A stretch of DNA of 43,086 nucleotides, taken from assembly GCA_018971105.1 (NCBI GenBank), contig JAGWVB010000005.1, positions 1 to 43,086 on the forward strand. The letters are read 5' to 3'. This DNA comes from Burkholderiales bacterium (GTDB lineage Bacteria > Pseudomonadota > Gammaproteobacteria > Burkholderiales > Burkholderiaceae_C). Positions 31,636 to 39,187 of the stretch are shown piece by piece. A program made the translations under genes and the position numbers. Under the pieces are notes generated by a model that worked only from the letters and a program-made list of their open reading frames with translations, made no database searches and was not told the origin of the DNA. Positions within the stretch are counted from its first letter, which is position 1; every line of letters begins with the position of its first letter.

Positions 31636-32998
31636 TCTCGCTCAGCACCGGCCGGCCGCGCAGCGAATGCGGCAGCGCCTCGGTGATCGTGACGTCGATC
31701 ATCCGCCCGACCAGCCGCGACGCGAGCGGGCCGCCGTCGAAGTTGACGATGCGGTTGCACTCGGTGCGGCCCATCAGCTCGTGCGCCCGCTCGCCGGGGC
31801 GGCGCGAGGGTCCCTCGACGAGGATGCGCTGCACCGTGCCGACGCGGCTGGCGCTGATGCGCCGCACCTGGGTCTCGAGCAGCGCCTGCAGCTGCTGCAG
31901 CCGTGCCAGCTTGACGGCGTGGGGCGTCGCGTCCTCGAGCGCCGCCGCCGGCGTGCCCGGGCGCGGGCTGTAGACGAAGCTGAAGCTGGCGTCGTAGCCG
32001 ACTTCCTCGATCAGCCTGAGCGTGCGCTGGTGGTCCTCCTCGGTCTCGCCGGGGAAGCCGACGATGAAGTCGCTCGACAGGCTGATGGCCGGCCGCACCG
32101 CGCGCAGGCGTCGGATCAGGCTCTTGTATTCGAGCGCCGTGTAGCCACGCTTCATCGCCATCAGGATGCGGTCGCTGCCATGCTGGACCGGCAGGTGCAG
32201 GTGGTCGACGAGCTGGGGCACGCGGGCGTAGACGTCGATGAGCCGCTGCGTGAACTCGTTCGGGTGGCTGGTCGTGTAGCGGATGCGCTCGATGCCGGGG
32301 ATCCCGGCGACGATCTCGATCAGGAGCGCGAAATCGGCGATGCCGTCGCCGCCGGAGCCGCCGATGGCGCCGCGGTAGGCGTTGACGTTCTGTCCCAGCA
32401 ACGTCACTTCCTGGACGCCCTGCGCGGCGAGCCCGGCGACCTCGGCGAGCACGTCGTCGAGCGGCCGGCTGACCTCCTCGCCGCGCGTGTAGGGCACGAC
32501 GCAGTAGGAGCAGTACTTGCTGCAGCCCTCCATGATCGAGACGAAGGCCGAAGCGCCCTCGACGCGCGCCGGCGGCAGGTGGTCGAACTTCTCGATCTCG
32601 GGGAAGCTGATGTCGACCTGCGGCCGCTGCTCGGCGCGGCGTGCCTCGATCAGCTGCGGCAGCCGGTGCAGCGTCTGCGGGCCGAAGACGATGTCGACAT
32701 AGGGCGCGCGCTCGATGATGGCGGCGCCCTCCTGGCTCGCGACGCAGCCGCCGACGCCGATCAGCACGCCTTTCTTCTTCAGGTGCTTGACGCGGCCGAG
32801 GTCGCTGAAGACCTTCTCCTGCGCTTTCTCCCGCACCGAGCAGGTGTTGAACAGGATCAGGTCGGCCTGCTCGACATCGCCCGTCGCCTCGTAGCCCTCG
32901 GCGGCGTGCAGCAGGTCGGCCATCTTGGCCGAGTCGTAGTCGTTCATCTGGCAGCCGAAGCTGCGGATGTAGACCTTCTTGACGGGCGCGTCGCTCAT
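31607..32998 (-). CDS. miaB: tRNA methylthiotransferase MiaB
   Basis: A 463-residue radical-SAM enzyme that converts i6A37 to ms2i6A37 in tRNAs reading UNN codons. The N-terminal UPF0004 domain carries C16, C53 and C85 for the auxiliary cluster. The radical-SAM triad C159-x3-C163-x2-C166 is in [20 protein letters not shown]-terminal TRAM domain (about 375-440) follows. The ATG overlaps the stop of the upstream small exported-protein gene (ATGA), so the two are coupled. The 3' end overlaps the small membrane-protein gene. Length is typical. Confidence 0.97.
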   Translation of the reverse strand: MSDAPVKKVYIRSFGCQMNDYDSAKMADLLHAAEGYEATGDVEQADLILFNTCSVREKAQEKVFSDLGRVKHLKKKGVLIGVGGCVASQEGAAIIERAPYVDIVFGPQTLHRLPQLIEARRAEQRPQVDISFPEIEKFDHLPPARVEGASAFVSIMEGCSKYCSYCVVPYTRGEEVSRPLDDVLAEVAGLAAQGVQEVTLLGQNVNAYRGAIGGSGGDGIADFALLIEIVAGIPGIERIRYTTSHPNEFTQRLIDVYARVPQLVDHLHLPVQHGSDRILMAMKRGYTALEYKSLIRRLRAVRPAISLSSDFIVGFPGETEEDHQRTLRLIEEVGYDASFSFVYSPRPGTPAAALEDATPHAVKLARLQQLQALLETQVRRISASRVGTVQRILVEGPSRRPGERAHELMGRTECNRIVNFDGGPLASRLVGRMIDVTITEALPHSLRGRPVLSETSESLATTA

Positions 32999-33369
32999 GG
33001 CTGCGTCCAGCGTCCGGTGGCGCCGTCGTAGCGCCAGCCGCGCGCCTCCTGCGGCGTGCTCGGCCAGGGGCTGACGGCGGCCTCGGCGTCGGTGAGGATC
33101 CAGACGCGGCCGATCTGGCCGCCGATGTCGATCGTGTAATCGACGACGAACTGCTGGCCCAGCAGCGTGCCCGGCAGCTGGATCAGGTTGTTGGCGCCGT
33201 AGATGCGCGATCCCGGCGACAGCCGCGCGGGGTCGCCGTTGAGCAGCACGTTCGGCGGCGCGGTGATGGCGATCCTGCCGCGCAGCGCGTCGGGCGGGAA
33301 GATGCGCTGGGCCCAGGCGGGCAGGGCGCAGCCCAGGGCCAGGGCGGCCGTGATGACACAGCGGTTCAT
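32995..33369 (-). CDS. Small exported protein upstream of miaB, unknown function
   Basis: A 124-residue predicted periplasmic protein. [23 protein letters not shown] is a clear signal peptide with an AWA-Q cleavage site. The mature part has [46 protein letters not shown] and ends in [16 protein letters not shown] recognise it only as a conserved hypothetical found next to miaB in this order. The stop overlaps the miaB start (ATGA). The start at 33369 is chosen over an upstream in-frame ATG because the signal peptide begins there. Confidence 0.75.
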   Translation of the reverse strand: MNRCVITAALALGCALPAWAQRIFPPDALRGRIAITAPPNVLLNGDPARLSPGSRIYGANNLIQLPGTLLGQQFVVDYTIDIGGQIGRVWILTDAEAAVSPWPSTPQEARGWRYDGATGRWTQP

Positions 33370-33413
33370 GGTGTGGATCCAGGGGCTGTGGGGACGATGA
33401 AAGCCCCAAACGG

Positions 33414-33496
33414 CACAGCCGCCGCGATACTTCGCAGGCGGCTGTGGGCTGGGGGCGGACGGCGCGATTCTAGCGCGCCGCCGTGCGGCGGCGCGC
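33414..33496. promoter_or_regulatory. Leader hairpins and -10-like element upstream of the miaB pair
   Basis: Within the 236-base gap between the exported-protein gene and the GGDEF-EAL gene are two perfect inverted repeats: CACAGCCGCC/GGCGGCTGTG (33414-33423, 33437-33446) and GCGCGCCGCC/GGCGGCGCGC (33473-33482, 33487-33496). Between them, TAGAAT (leftward, 33472-33467) is a candidate -10 for the leftward operon; it continues CGCGCCG, the same bases that follow the hemA hexamer. The first hairpin would lie in the leader. Confidence 0.4.
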
Positions 33497-33605
33497 GCAT
33501 CGATCGTTTGCATGCCCCCGACGCGGGCCGGGACGCCGGCCCGCCCGGCTCAAGACCGGCGGTAGGAAGTCGATATCAGCGGCCATACCCAGGCCGTGGC
33601 CTCCG

Positions 33606-35624
33606 ATGCCCTACCCCGTCCCGCCGTCCGTCCGGCTGATGCCGACCGTGTCGATCGTCGAGCAGACGATGCGGCAGGCGCGCCGGGCCGTGGCGATCGC
33701 GCTCCTCGGCACGGCCGCCATGACGGTGGCGATGCTGGCCGAACGCCTGTGGTCGGCGCGTGCGCTGGAACAGGCGGCGCAGCGCTACGCGACCTCGTTC
33801 AAGCTCGCCGCCGACGTGCGCCTGACCGAGGTCGAACTGCGCCGGGCGGCGCAGATGGCCTACATCACGGGCGACAAGCATTGGGTCGAGCGCTACGAGG
33901 AGCTGCTGCCGGGGCTGACGCAGACGATCGAGCATGCCAGCCTGCTCGCGCCGCAGGAGGTCACCGACCGCTATCGCGCCAAGACCTATGCGATCGGACG
34001 CGAGATCGACGACATGCGCGCGCAGGCGCTGGCGGCGCTCAATGCCGGCTCGGGCGCGTCGGCGCGCGCGATCTTCGAGAGCGAACGCTACCTCAACCGC
34101 TCGCGCCTGCTCAGCGACGCGACCGAGGAGCTGACGGCCGCCACGCTGCGCTCGACCGAGAACGAGATGCGCCTGCTGCAGAGCCGCTCCTACGGCGTCG
34201 CGGCCGGGCTGCTGGTGCTGATCCTGGGCAGCGGGACGATCTTCTGGCGCCGGCTCACGCGCTCGCTGCAGAAATCGCGCGGTTCGCTGCTCGACGCCGA
34301 GGAGCGCATCCAGCGCCTGGCCTCGAGCGACCTGCTCACCGGACTGGCGAATCGCGCCGGGCTGCACGACACGATGCAGACGGCGATGAGCCGCGCGCGC
34401 CGCCACCAGGGCGCGCTGGCGGTGCTGATGATCGACCTCGACCGCTTCAAGCCCGTCAACGACCGCCACGGCCACATGGTGGGCGACCTCGTGCTCAAGG
34501 AGGTGGCGCGGCGCCTCAGCCGCTGCCTGCGCCAGAGCGACCTGCGCGCGCGTTACGGCGGCGACGAGTTCGTCGTCGTGGTCGAGGAGACCGAAGGTCC
34601 CGACACCGGGCGCGCGGCGGCCGAACGCATCGTCGAGCGCCTGAACGAGCCGATGCAGATCGACGCCCTGGTCGTGTCGATCGGCGCCAGCGTCGGCATC
34701 GCGCGCTACCCCGACGATGCCGAGGACGACGACGAACTGCTGCGCAAGGCCGATTCGGCCCTCTACCGCGCCAAGGCCGGCGACCGCGGCAAGGTCTGCC
34801 TGTACAACGCCGCGCTCGACCAGCGCCTGGCCGAGCGCACGGCGCTCGAGCTGGCGCTGCGCGAGGGCATCGCGGCCGGCCAGCTGGTGCCGTTCTATCA
34901 GCCTATCGTCGATCTGAAGACGCAGCAGGTGCGCTCGCTCGAGCTGCTGTGCCGCTGGCGCCATCCGACCCAGGGCCTGCTCGGGCCCGAGAAGTTCATC
35001 GCCCTGGCCGAGGAGAGCGGGCTCATCGGCCCGCTGACGATGTCGCTGCTGCGCCAGGCCTGCGTCGACCTGCAGGGGCTGCCGCCGCAATGGCGCCTGT
35101 CGATCAACGTCGCGCCGCACCAGATCCAGGACGAGAGCCTGGTGCCCGAGCTGCTGGCCATCCTGGGCGCGCACGACGTGCCGCCGCAGCGCCTGGATGT
35201 CGAGCTGACCGAGACCGCGCTCGTCAACGATACGGCGCGCGCGCGCGCCGTCATCCTCGCGCTCAAGGCGGCCGGCATGACGGTGACGCTGGACGACTTC
35301 GGCACCGGCTATTCGAGCCTGAGCTACCTGGCCGAGATGACCTTCGACAAGATCAAGATCGACCGCTCGTTCGTGCGCACGCTGCACGAGCGCTCGCAGA
35401 GCGCGAAGATCGTCGGCGCGGTGGTCGGTCTCTCGCGCAGCCTCGGCGTCGAGACCGTCGCCGAGGGCGTCGAGACCGAGGCCGACGCGAAGGCGCTGAC
35501 CCGGCTCGGCTGCACGCTGGGCCAGGGCTATCTCTACGGCCACCCGGTGCCGGCCGCGCGCCTCGTCGAGGCGCTGCGCCTGCGCGCCGCCGCGCGCGCC
35601 TGGGAGTACTGGGAACCGGCCTGA
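33606..35624 (+). CDS. Membrane GGDEF-EAL protein (c-di-GMP turnover)
   Basis: A 672-residue inner-membrane protein with a periplasmic, mostly helical sensor region between two membrane segments (about 28-44 and 197-214), then a GGDEF domain and an EAL domain. GGDEF is intact (318-322), with NDRHGHMVGD and an RxxD inhibitory site (RQSD, 309-312). The EAL signature reads ELL (446-448) but the metal-binding Glu, NVAPHQ, ELTET, DDFGTGYSS (563-571), KIDRSF and VAEGVET are kept, so phosphodiesterase activity is plausible. It could make or degrade c-di-GMP. The start is uncertain: 33639 is an alternative ATG and an upstream start at 33483 is possible; none has a good Shine-Dalgarno. Confidence 0.92.
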   Translation: MPYPVPPSVRLMPTVSIVEQTMRQARRAVAIALLGTAAMTVAMLAERLWSARALEQAAQRYATSFKLAADVRLTEVELRRAAQMAYITGDKHWVERYEELLPGLTQTIEHASLLAPQEVTDRYRAKTYAIGREIDDMRAQALAALNAGSGASARAIFESERYLNRSRLLSDATEELTAATLRSTENEMRLLQSRSYGVAAGLLVLILGSGTIFWRRLTRSLQKSRGSLLDAEERIQRLASSDLLTGLANRAGLHDTMQTAMSRARRHQGALAVLMIDLDRFKPVNDRHGHMVGDLVLKEVARRLSRCLRQSDLRARYGGDEFVVVVEETEGPDTGRAAAERIVERLNEPMQIDALVVSIGASVGIARYPDDAEDDDELLRKADSALYRAKAGDRGKVCLYNAALDQRLAERTALELALREGIAAGQLVPFYQPIVDLKTQQVRSLELLCRWRHPTQGLLGPEKFIALAEESGLIGPLTMSLLRQACVDLQGLPPQWRLSINVAPHQIQDESLVPELLAILGAHDVPPQRLDVELTETALVNDTARARAVILALKAAGMTVTLDDFGTGYSSLSYLAEMTFDKIKIDRSFVRTLHERSQSAKIVGAVVGLSRSLGVETVAEGVETEADAKALTRLGCTLGQGYLYGHPVPAARLVEALRLRAAARAWEYWEPA

Positions 35625-35640
35625 GCGCCGGCCCCGCGCA

Positions 35641-36459
35641 TCAGGCGGGCGCGGGCGGATCGCGCCGGCGCACGGCCAGGCTCTGCGTCGCGCGCCCGAT
35701 CAGTCCCGCCTCGTCGTAGAGCTCGGAATCGGCGATGCCGCAACCGTTGCCGCCGAGCGCGCTGCGCGAGCGCAGGCAGACCCAGGCGCCGACGGGCCGG
35801 CGCAGCAGGTGGATCGTGAGGTCGCAGTTGACGAAGCTGTAGCGGGCGAAATCCAGCGCGGCGCTGATGCCGTTGCCCGAATCGGCGGCGACGACGACGC
35901 GCTGGTAGGGACTCGCTTCCTCCCCGGCGACGAGCGCATGGGCGAGCCTGAACCAGGCCGCGCAGGGGCCGTCGAAGAAGCGGCCCTCGGCGAGCCGGTT
36001 CTCGACCAGGTCGCCGTAGCCGAGCTCGCGGCCCGCGAACGGCATGCGGCAGGGCGGGCTGTCGGCCCAGGACCGCGGCGCCGGCGGCAGCGGATGGCCG
36101 GGGGCGGACGCCGGCACGGGGAGGTCGGACTCGCTCTGCATCAGCGCCGTGTAGCGCGCGACTTCCTTGTCCTCGGCGATCAGGCGCGCGCTGTAGTGGC
36201 CGGCGTTGCGGCCCAGATAGTCGGGCGTGACCTCGATGCGGCAGGCCACCAGCGGCACCGGCCGCAACAGGTTGCCGGTGAGCCGGGCGAGGTGGGTCAG
36301 CCCGCGCTTGGCGCCGGCCGCCTCGAGGGCGCGGCAGATCAGCGCCGACGGCGGGCCGGCATGCTGGTGGTGCGGGCTCCAGGGGCCGCGCGTGAGCTCG
36401 CTCGGGTGGAACTGGCCCTTGAAGTCGATCACATAGGCGCCGGGTGGAGTCGGGTTCAT
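35641..36459 (-). CDS. Acyl-CoA thioesterase-like protein (double hotdog)
   Basis: A 272-residue protein resembling the thioesterase superfamily proteins with two hotdog folds. The first half has WSPHHQHAGPPSALICRALE, RLTGNLLRPVPL and EVTPDYLGRNAGHYSARLIAEDKEVARY. The second half has SGNGISAALDFARYSFVNCDLTIHLLRRPVGAWVCLRSRSALGGNGCGIADSELYDEAGLIGRATQSLAVRRR, the usual C-terminal hotdog. The start MNPTPPGAY is chosen; an upstream in-frame ATG would add 19 unlikely residues. Substrate unknown. Divergent from a membrane protein gene and convergent with the GGDEF-EAL gene. Confidence 0.8.
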   Translation of the reverse strand: MNPTPPGAYVIDFKGQFHPSELTRGPWSPHHQHAGPPSALICRALEAAGAKRGLTHLARLTGNLLRPVPLVACRIEVTPDYLGRNAGHYSARLIAEDKEVARYTALMQSESDLPVPASAPGHPLPPAPRSWADSPPCRMPFAGRELGYGDLVENRLAEGRFFDGPCAAWFRLAHALVAGEEASPYQRVVVAADSGNGISAALDFARYSFVNCDLTIHLLRRPVGAWVCLRSRSALGGNGCGIADSELYDEAGLIGRATQSLAVRRRDPPAPA

Positions 36460-36527
36460 CGCGCGGCCGGGAAGTCGAATGGCGGATGCCGCATCATCGC
36501 GCATCGGCATCGGCATCGGAGGCCGCC

Positions 36528-37172
36528 ATGGCGTTCATCGGTTCACCCCGTCGACCCGAGATCGACCAGTACACGATCCGGTTCCTGGTCGGCGCCATCG
36601 CGCTGCTGCTGCCCTGGGTCGAGATCGCGTTGACGCGCGGCGCCATCGCGTCGATCAGCGAGTCCTACTGGTGGACCGGCGCGCCCTGGCCGCGCAATCT
36701 GCTCGTCGGCTGCCTGTTCGCCATCGCCGCCTTCATGGCCGCCTACAACGGCCGCGACGAGATCGAGATGTGGCTGGGCAAGCTGGGCGCGGCGGCGGCG
36801 CTGGGGATCGCGCTGTTCCCGTGCAGCTGCGGCGACCCGGCGCGCCAGCTCGTGCCGCGTGTGCACGCGCTCGCGGTGGCCGCGATGTTCGGCGTGCTCG
36901 GCGCCTTCTGCCTCATCTTCAGGGCGCGCGCCCGCGCCAAGGGACATCGCGAGGCGCAGCGGCGCGCGGCGATCTATGGCGTCTGCGGCATCGGCATGCT
37001 CTTCGCGCTCGGCCTGTTCGGGATCGAGGCCGCGCTGGGCATCGCCAGGCTGGCCTTCTGGGCCGAGACGCTGGGCCTGATGTCGTTCGGCATCTCCTGG
37101 CTCACGGCCAGCCGCGTGCTGCCGGGCATCACCGGCGCGGATGAGCGCCAGCGGCTGCTGGTGCGAGATTGA
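36528..37172 (+). CDS. Multi-pass membrane protein, unknown function
   Basis: A 214-residue protein with about six hydrophobic segments (for example FLVGAIALLLPWVEIAL, LLVGCLFAIAAFMAAY, AAAALGIALFPCS, HALAVAAMFGVLGAFCLIF, GVCGIGMLFALGLFGIEA, LGLMSFGISWLTA). I do not recognise a family with confidence; the layout (GRDEIEMWLGKLGA, FPCSCGD, ASRVLPGITGADE) suggests a conserved hypothetical. GGAGG lies five bases before the ATG, which fixes the start. It is divergent from the thioesterase gene, 68 bases away. Confidence 0.7.
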   Translation: MAFIGSPRRPEIDQYTIRFLVGAIALLLPWVEIALTRGAIASISESYWWTGAPWPRNLLVGCLFAIAAFMAAYNGRDEIEMWLGKLGAAAALGIALFPCSCGDPARQLVPRVHALAVAAMFGVLGAFCLIFRARARAKGHREAQRRAAIYGVCGIGMLFALGLFGIEAALGIARLAFWAETLGLMSFGISWLTASRVLPGITGADERQRLLVRD

Positions 37173-37290
37173 GGCGCAGCGCGTCGCAGCGCCGGGGACC
37201 GCGTGCGCGGCGCGCGGGGCGGGCCGATGGTCGATGGCCGGAGCCCTCGCGGCGCCTGCGTCAGAATGTTGCATCCGCTCGCAGCCCCTT

Positions 37291-37578
37291 GTGCCCTATC
37301 AGTTCATATGGGATGTCGGCGTCGATCCAATATTGATCCACCGATATTTTCGCTACGTCATCAACGAATTCACGGCCGTCGGGACGCTGTCGCTCAAGAT
37401 GCCCGGAGTCGATCAAATCTCCGCCATCGACCGGGCCGCGACGAAAATCAATGCCGAGATCCGCATTGCCGTCATGTCGGCCGATTCGATTCTGGTCCGG
37501 CTCGCCGACGAGTACGCGAAGTCGCCGATGAAGGCCTACGCGACCTGCGCCTTCGCGACGGTGGCGCAATGCGGGTAA
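37291..37578 (+). CDS. Small orphan ORF in less GC-rich patch
   Basis: A possible 95-residue protein from a GTG start (MPYQFIWDVGVDPILIHRYFRYVINEF and so on, ending FATVAQCG). The frame is open further upstream, but the codons before 37291 read as GC-rich spacer. From 37300 the base composition drops and codons such as ATA, TTG and AAA appear, unlike the neighbours. No Shine-Dalgarno, no recognisable domain, no partner gene. It may be a recent arrival, a gene remnant or not a gene at all. Confidence 0.35.
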   Translation: MPYQFIWDVGVDPILIHRYFRYVINEFTAVGTLSLKMPGVDQISAIDRAATKINAEIRIAVMSADSILVRLADEYAKSPMKAYATCAFATVAQCG

Positions 37579-37908
37579 AGCTGGCGCCAACCTCATAAGG
37601 CCCTTAGCGCCGGTAGGCAACGCGCGCTGCGGCGCGGCAAGCCTTTCCCTCCGCCCCCCGATCGCCGCCCATGCGCCATTTCCACTTGGCAGGCGCATGG
37701 AGTCGGTCGTATCTCCATGCGCTGCTGCCGATCAAGGACCCGTTGGTTCGGGATTCCTTCGTCGAAATGTGCCTTATCGAGCGCTGAGGCGTTCGCCAAA
37801 AGACCGATGCCAAGCTTCTTCAGCGCACTGCGTTGCCGCAGCGGCCGTAAGTCGGGACTTCGGCTGAGGTCGGTAAGCGCCCGGAGGGCGCCGGGGCATC
37901 ACCTTCGA
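37579..37908. other. Gene-poor interval with three-arm hairpin sequence
   Basis: No convincing gene in this 330-base stretch; short frames on both strands lack start signals and family features. It holds three related arms: CCATGCGCC (37667-37675), GGCGCATGGAG (37692-37702) and CTCCATGCGC (37713-37722). The middle arm can pair with either neighbour (nine or ten base pairs, loops of 16 or 10), so two exclusive hairpins are possible. A separate GCGCCC/GGGCGC hairpin (37877-37891) lies 18 bases after the PEP-CTERM stop on the minus strand and could be its terminator, though without a T-run. Confidence 0.45.
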
Positions 37909-38550
37909 TCAGCGGCGACGACGAACGGCAGCAGCGGCCAGTAGGCTAAGACCCACGAGTGCTAGCGAACCCGGCTCAGGTACCGTTGCACCGCCATTCA
38001 GCAAGAAGGCACCGTCTCGGCCATTGTTGGTCCAATTGTTGTAGGTGCTGCCGAAACTTTCCATTTGGTTGGCGCCAGCACCAGTGAAAGCCGCCGACCA
38101 GCCGATGGTGCCGGTTTTGCCCAACTGGATGCCAAGCCAATAGGTCGTACCGGCTGTAGCATCAAACGCATTAACCAAACCGAAGTCGATGCGTTGGATC
38201 TTGCCCGTGCCGGCCTGGTCGGTGATGGTCGTTGCTGTGTCCACCAAGTTGGTGGCCACGCCCGACGCCAGCGCCGCTGCGCCCGGGCTACCGGCGTTGT
38301 CGGCGAAAAAGTAGTAATTCAGTGTGCCGTCCCAGGCCGAAAAAAGACCGCCCTGGGCTTCTAGATAGACCGAGCCCCCAGTGATACTGGTCGTTGTCGC
38401 GAGGGTGAAATCATTGGATTGCGTCCAAAAAACGGCATTGTTGGCGGTGCCGCCACCCATCGGGCCGCCGTTGTCAAAGACTACCGAAGCGGAAGCTGCC
38501 GAAACGGCGCCGGCACAAAATGTTACAACTGCAAAAATCTTCTTGATCAT
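37909..38550 (-). CDS. PEP-CTERM sorting-domain protein
   Basis: A 213-residue exported protein. Residues 1-22 form a signal peptide (MIKKIFAVVTFCAGAVSAASA). The middle is Thr/Ser/Gly/Asn-rich and strand-like (FTLATTTSITGGSVYLEAQGG, YYFFADNAGSPG, TYWLGIQLG). The C terminus (190-213) is a textbook PEP-CTERM signal: VPEPGSLALVGLSLL with a membrane helix and the basic end RRRR, which an exosortase recognises and cleaves. No exosortase, EPS or PrsK/PrsR gene is in the window, so it is an isolated target. AGGA lies about six bases before the ATG; longer in-frame starts are upstream of the promoter and rejected. Base composition is lower in GC than its neighbours. Confidence 0.9.
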   Translation of the reverse strand: MIKKIFAVVTFCAGAVSAASASVVFDNGGPMGGGTANNAVFWTQSNDFTLATTTSITGGSVYLEAQGGLFSAWDGTLNYYFFADNAGSPGAAALASGVATNLVDTATTITDQAGTGKIQRIDFGLVNAFDATAGTTYWLGIQLGKTGTIGWSAAFTGAGANQMESFGSTYNNWTNNGRDGAFLLNGGATVPEPGSLALVGLSLLAAAAVRRRR

Positions 38551-38581
38551 GACAAATCCTAGACTGAGGTGTGGGCATAAA

Positions 38582-38598
38582 AGCAATACCCATGCCAG
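38582..38598 (-). promoter_or_regulatory. -24/-12 (sigma54-type) promoter of the PEP-CTERM gene
   Basis: Leftward CTGGCATGGGTATTGCT matches YTGGCACG-N4-TTGCW with one difference (T for C), and keeps the required GG and GC with ten bases between them. The predicted start is near 38571, leaving a 21-base leader with AGGA before the ATG. PEP-CTERM genes are known to be controlled by the PrsK/PrsR two-component pair with RpoN in Zoogloea and relatives, which fits. Confidence 0.7.
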
Positions 38599-38624
38599 CA
38601 CGAAAACTATCATGCGCGACAACA

Positions 38625-38680
38625 ACTTGTGTATCGACGAATTGCCCAGGCTTGTCCCAGTGTAAAAAAACCCGACTGTC
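38625..38680 (-). promoter_or_regulatory. Candidate activator sites upstream of sigma54 promoter
   Basis: Two similar elements occur 55-110 bases upstream of the predicted start: GTCGATACAC (around 38627-38636) and GTCGGGTTTTTTTACAC (38659-38675), both reading GTCG...ACAC leftward. This is the distance expected for an enhancer-binding protein such as PrsR. The motif itself is inferred only from these two copies. Confidence 0.35.
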
Positions 38681-39001
38681 TGTGGGTAATTGCGAGGTCT
38701 GCAACAACAGAGGGGTATTCATGGTCCGCATCGTCGTCGTGTCTGCAGAACCCTGGCAACAACAGGCGCGGCATTCGCTCAAGCTACAAGAGCGCGGACC
38801 TGGCCTGTCGCAGTCCTCGGCCGGGCGCGGCTCCGCCATGTCACGGACCTTGTACAGTGCCGACCAGGATGTTCGGCCGCTCGCAGTTAGTGGGGGTGCA
38901 CGATCAGTCCACGGCTGCAGTCGGTGCCGGGCCGCCCATCGGCTGACCGTTGTCAGGCCGGCAATCGCCTCGAGACTGGAACCAGACCGAGGCGAAGGAA
39001 A
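38681..39001. other. Interval without recognisable gene
   Basis: About 320 bases between the PEP-CTERM upstream region and a terminator. Frames are open on both strands (for example from an ATG at 38721 on the plus strand), but none has a plausible start signal or a family feature. It may be a remnant; I see nothing specific in it. Confidence 0.4.
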
Positions 39002-39038
39002 AGCCACTTAGAGATATCGACTCTAAGTGGCTGATTTT
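39002..39038. terminator. Bidirectional terminator next to tRNA-Met
   Basis: AGCCACTTAGAG (39002-39013) pairs perfectly with CTCTAAGTGGCT (39021-39032) across a seven-base loop. On the plus strand GATTTTT follows; on the minus strand TTTTCCTT follows. The 12-base perfect stem makes a strong terminator, most likely for the leftward tRNA-Met transcript. Confidence 0.85.
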
Positions 39039-39049
39039 TAACAATATTT

Positions 39050-39126
39050 TGGTGGCGCTTCAGGGATTTGAACCCCGGACCTGCGGATTATGATTCCGTC
39101 GCTCTAACCAGCTGAGCTAAAGCGCC
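39050..39126 (-). tRNA. tRNA-Met (anticodon CAT)
   Basis: A 77-base cloverleaf reading leftward from GGCGCTT to AAGCGCC-A-CCA with CCA encoded. The D arm is GCTC...GAGC and the anticodon loop ATCATAA gives CAT. The stem is CGGA/TCCG plus an A-C mismatch at the outer pair. The acceptor and loop resemble elongator Met of betaproteobacteria; initiator features (three GC pairs in the anticodon stem, C1-A72) are absent. A lysidine-modified Ile2 tRNA also carries CAT and cannot be fully excluded. Confidence 0.9.
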
Positions 39127-39136
39127 TAAGCCCGAC

Positions 39137-39142
39137 ATTATA
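39137..39142 (-). promoter_or_regulatory. -10 of tRNA-Met
   Basis: Leftward TATAAT ends 11 bases before the mature 5' end of tRNA-Met, the spacing expected for a short 5' leader. No good -35 is seen. The spacer is GC-rich, as at stringently controlled stable-RNA promoters. Confidence 0.55.
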
Positions 39143-39187
39143 GCGGGCCGCCGGGGCCGCGCTACGGCCCTCACCCATACTCCGACG

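Noticed and set aside
38721..39011. Plus-strand frame before tRNA-Met
   Set aside because: No Shine-Dalgarno, no domain, and overlapping frames of equal length on both strands; not supported as a gene.
39002..39126. tRNA-Met 3' end as a proven integration site
   Set aside because: No second copy of the tRNA 3' sequence could be found within the window, and no integrase gene is present.
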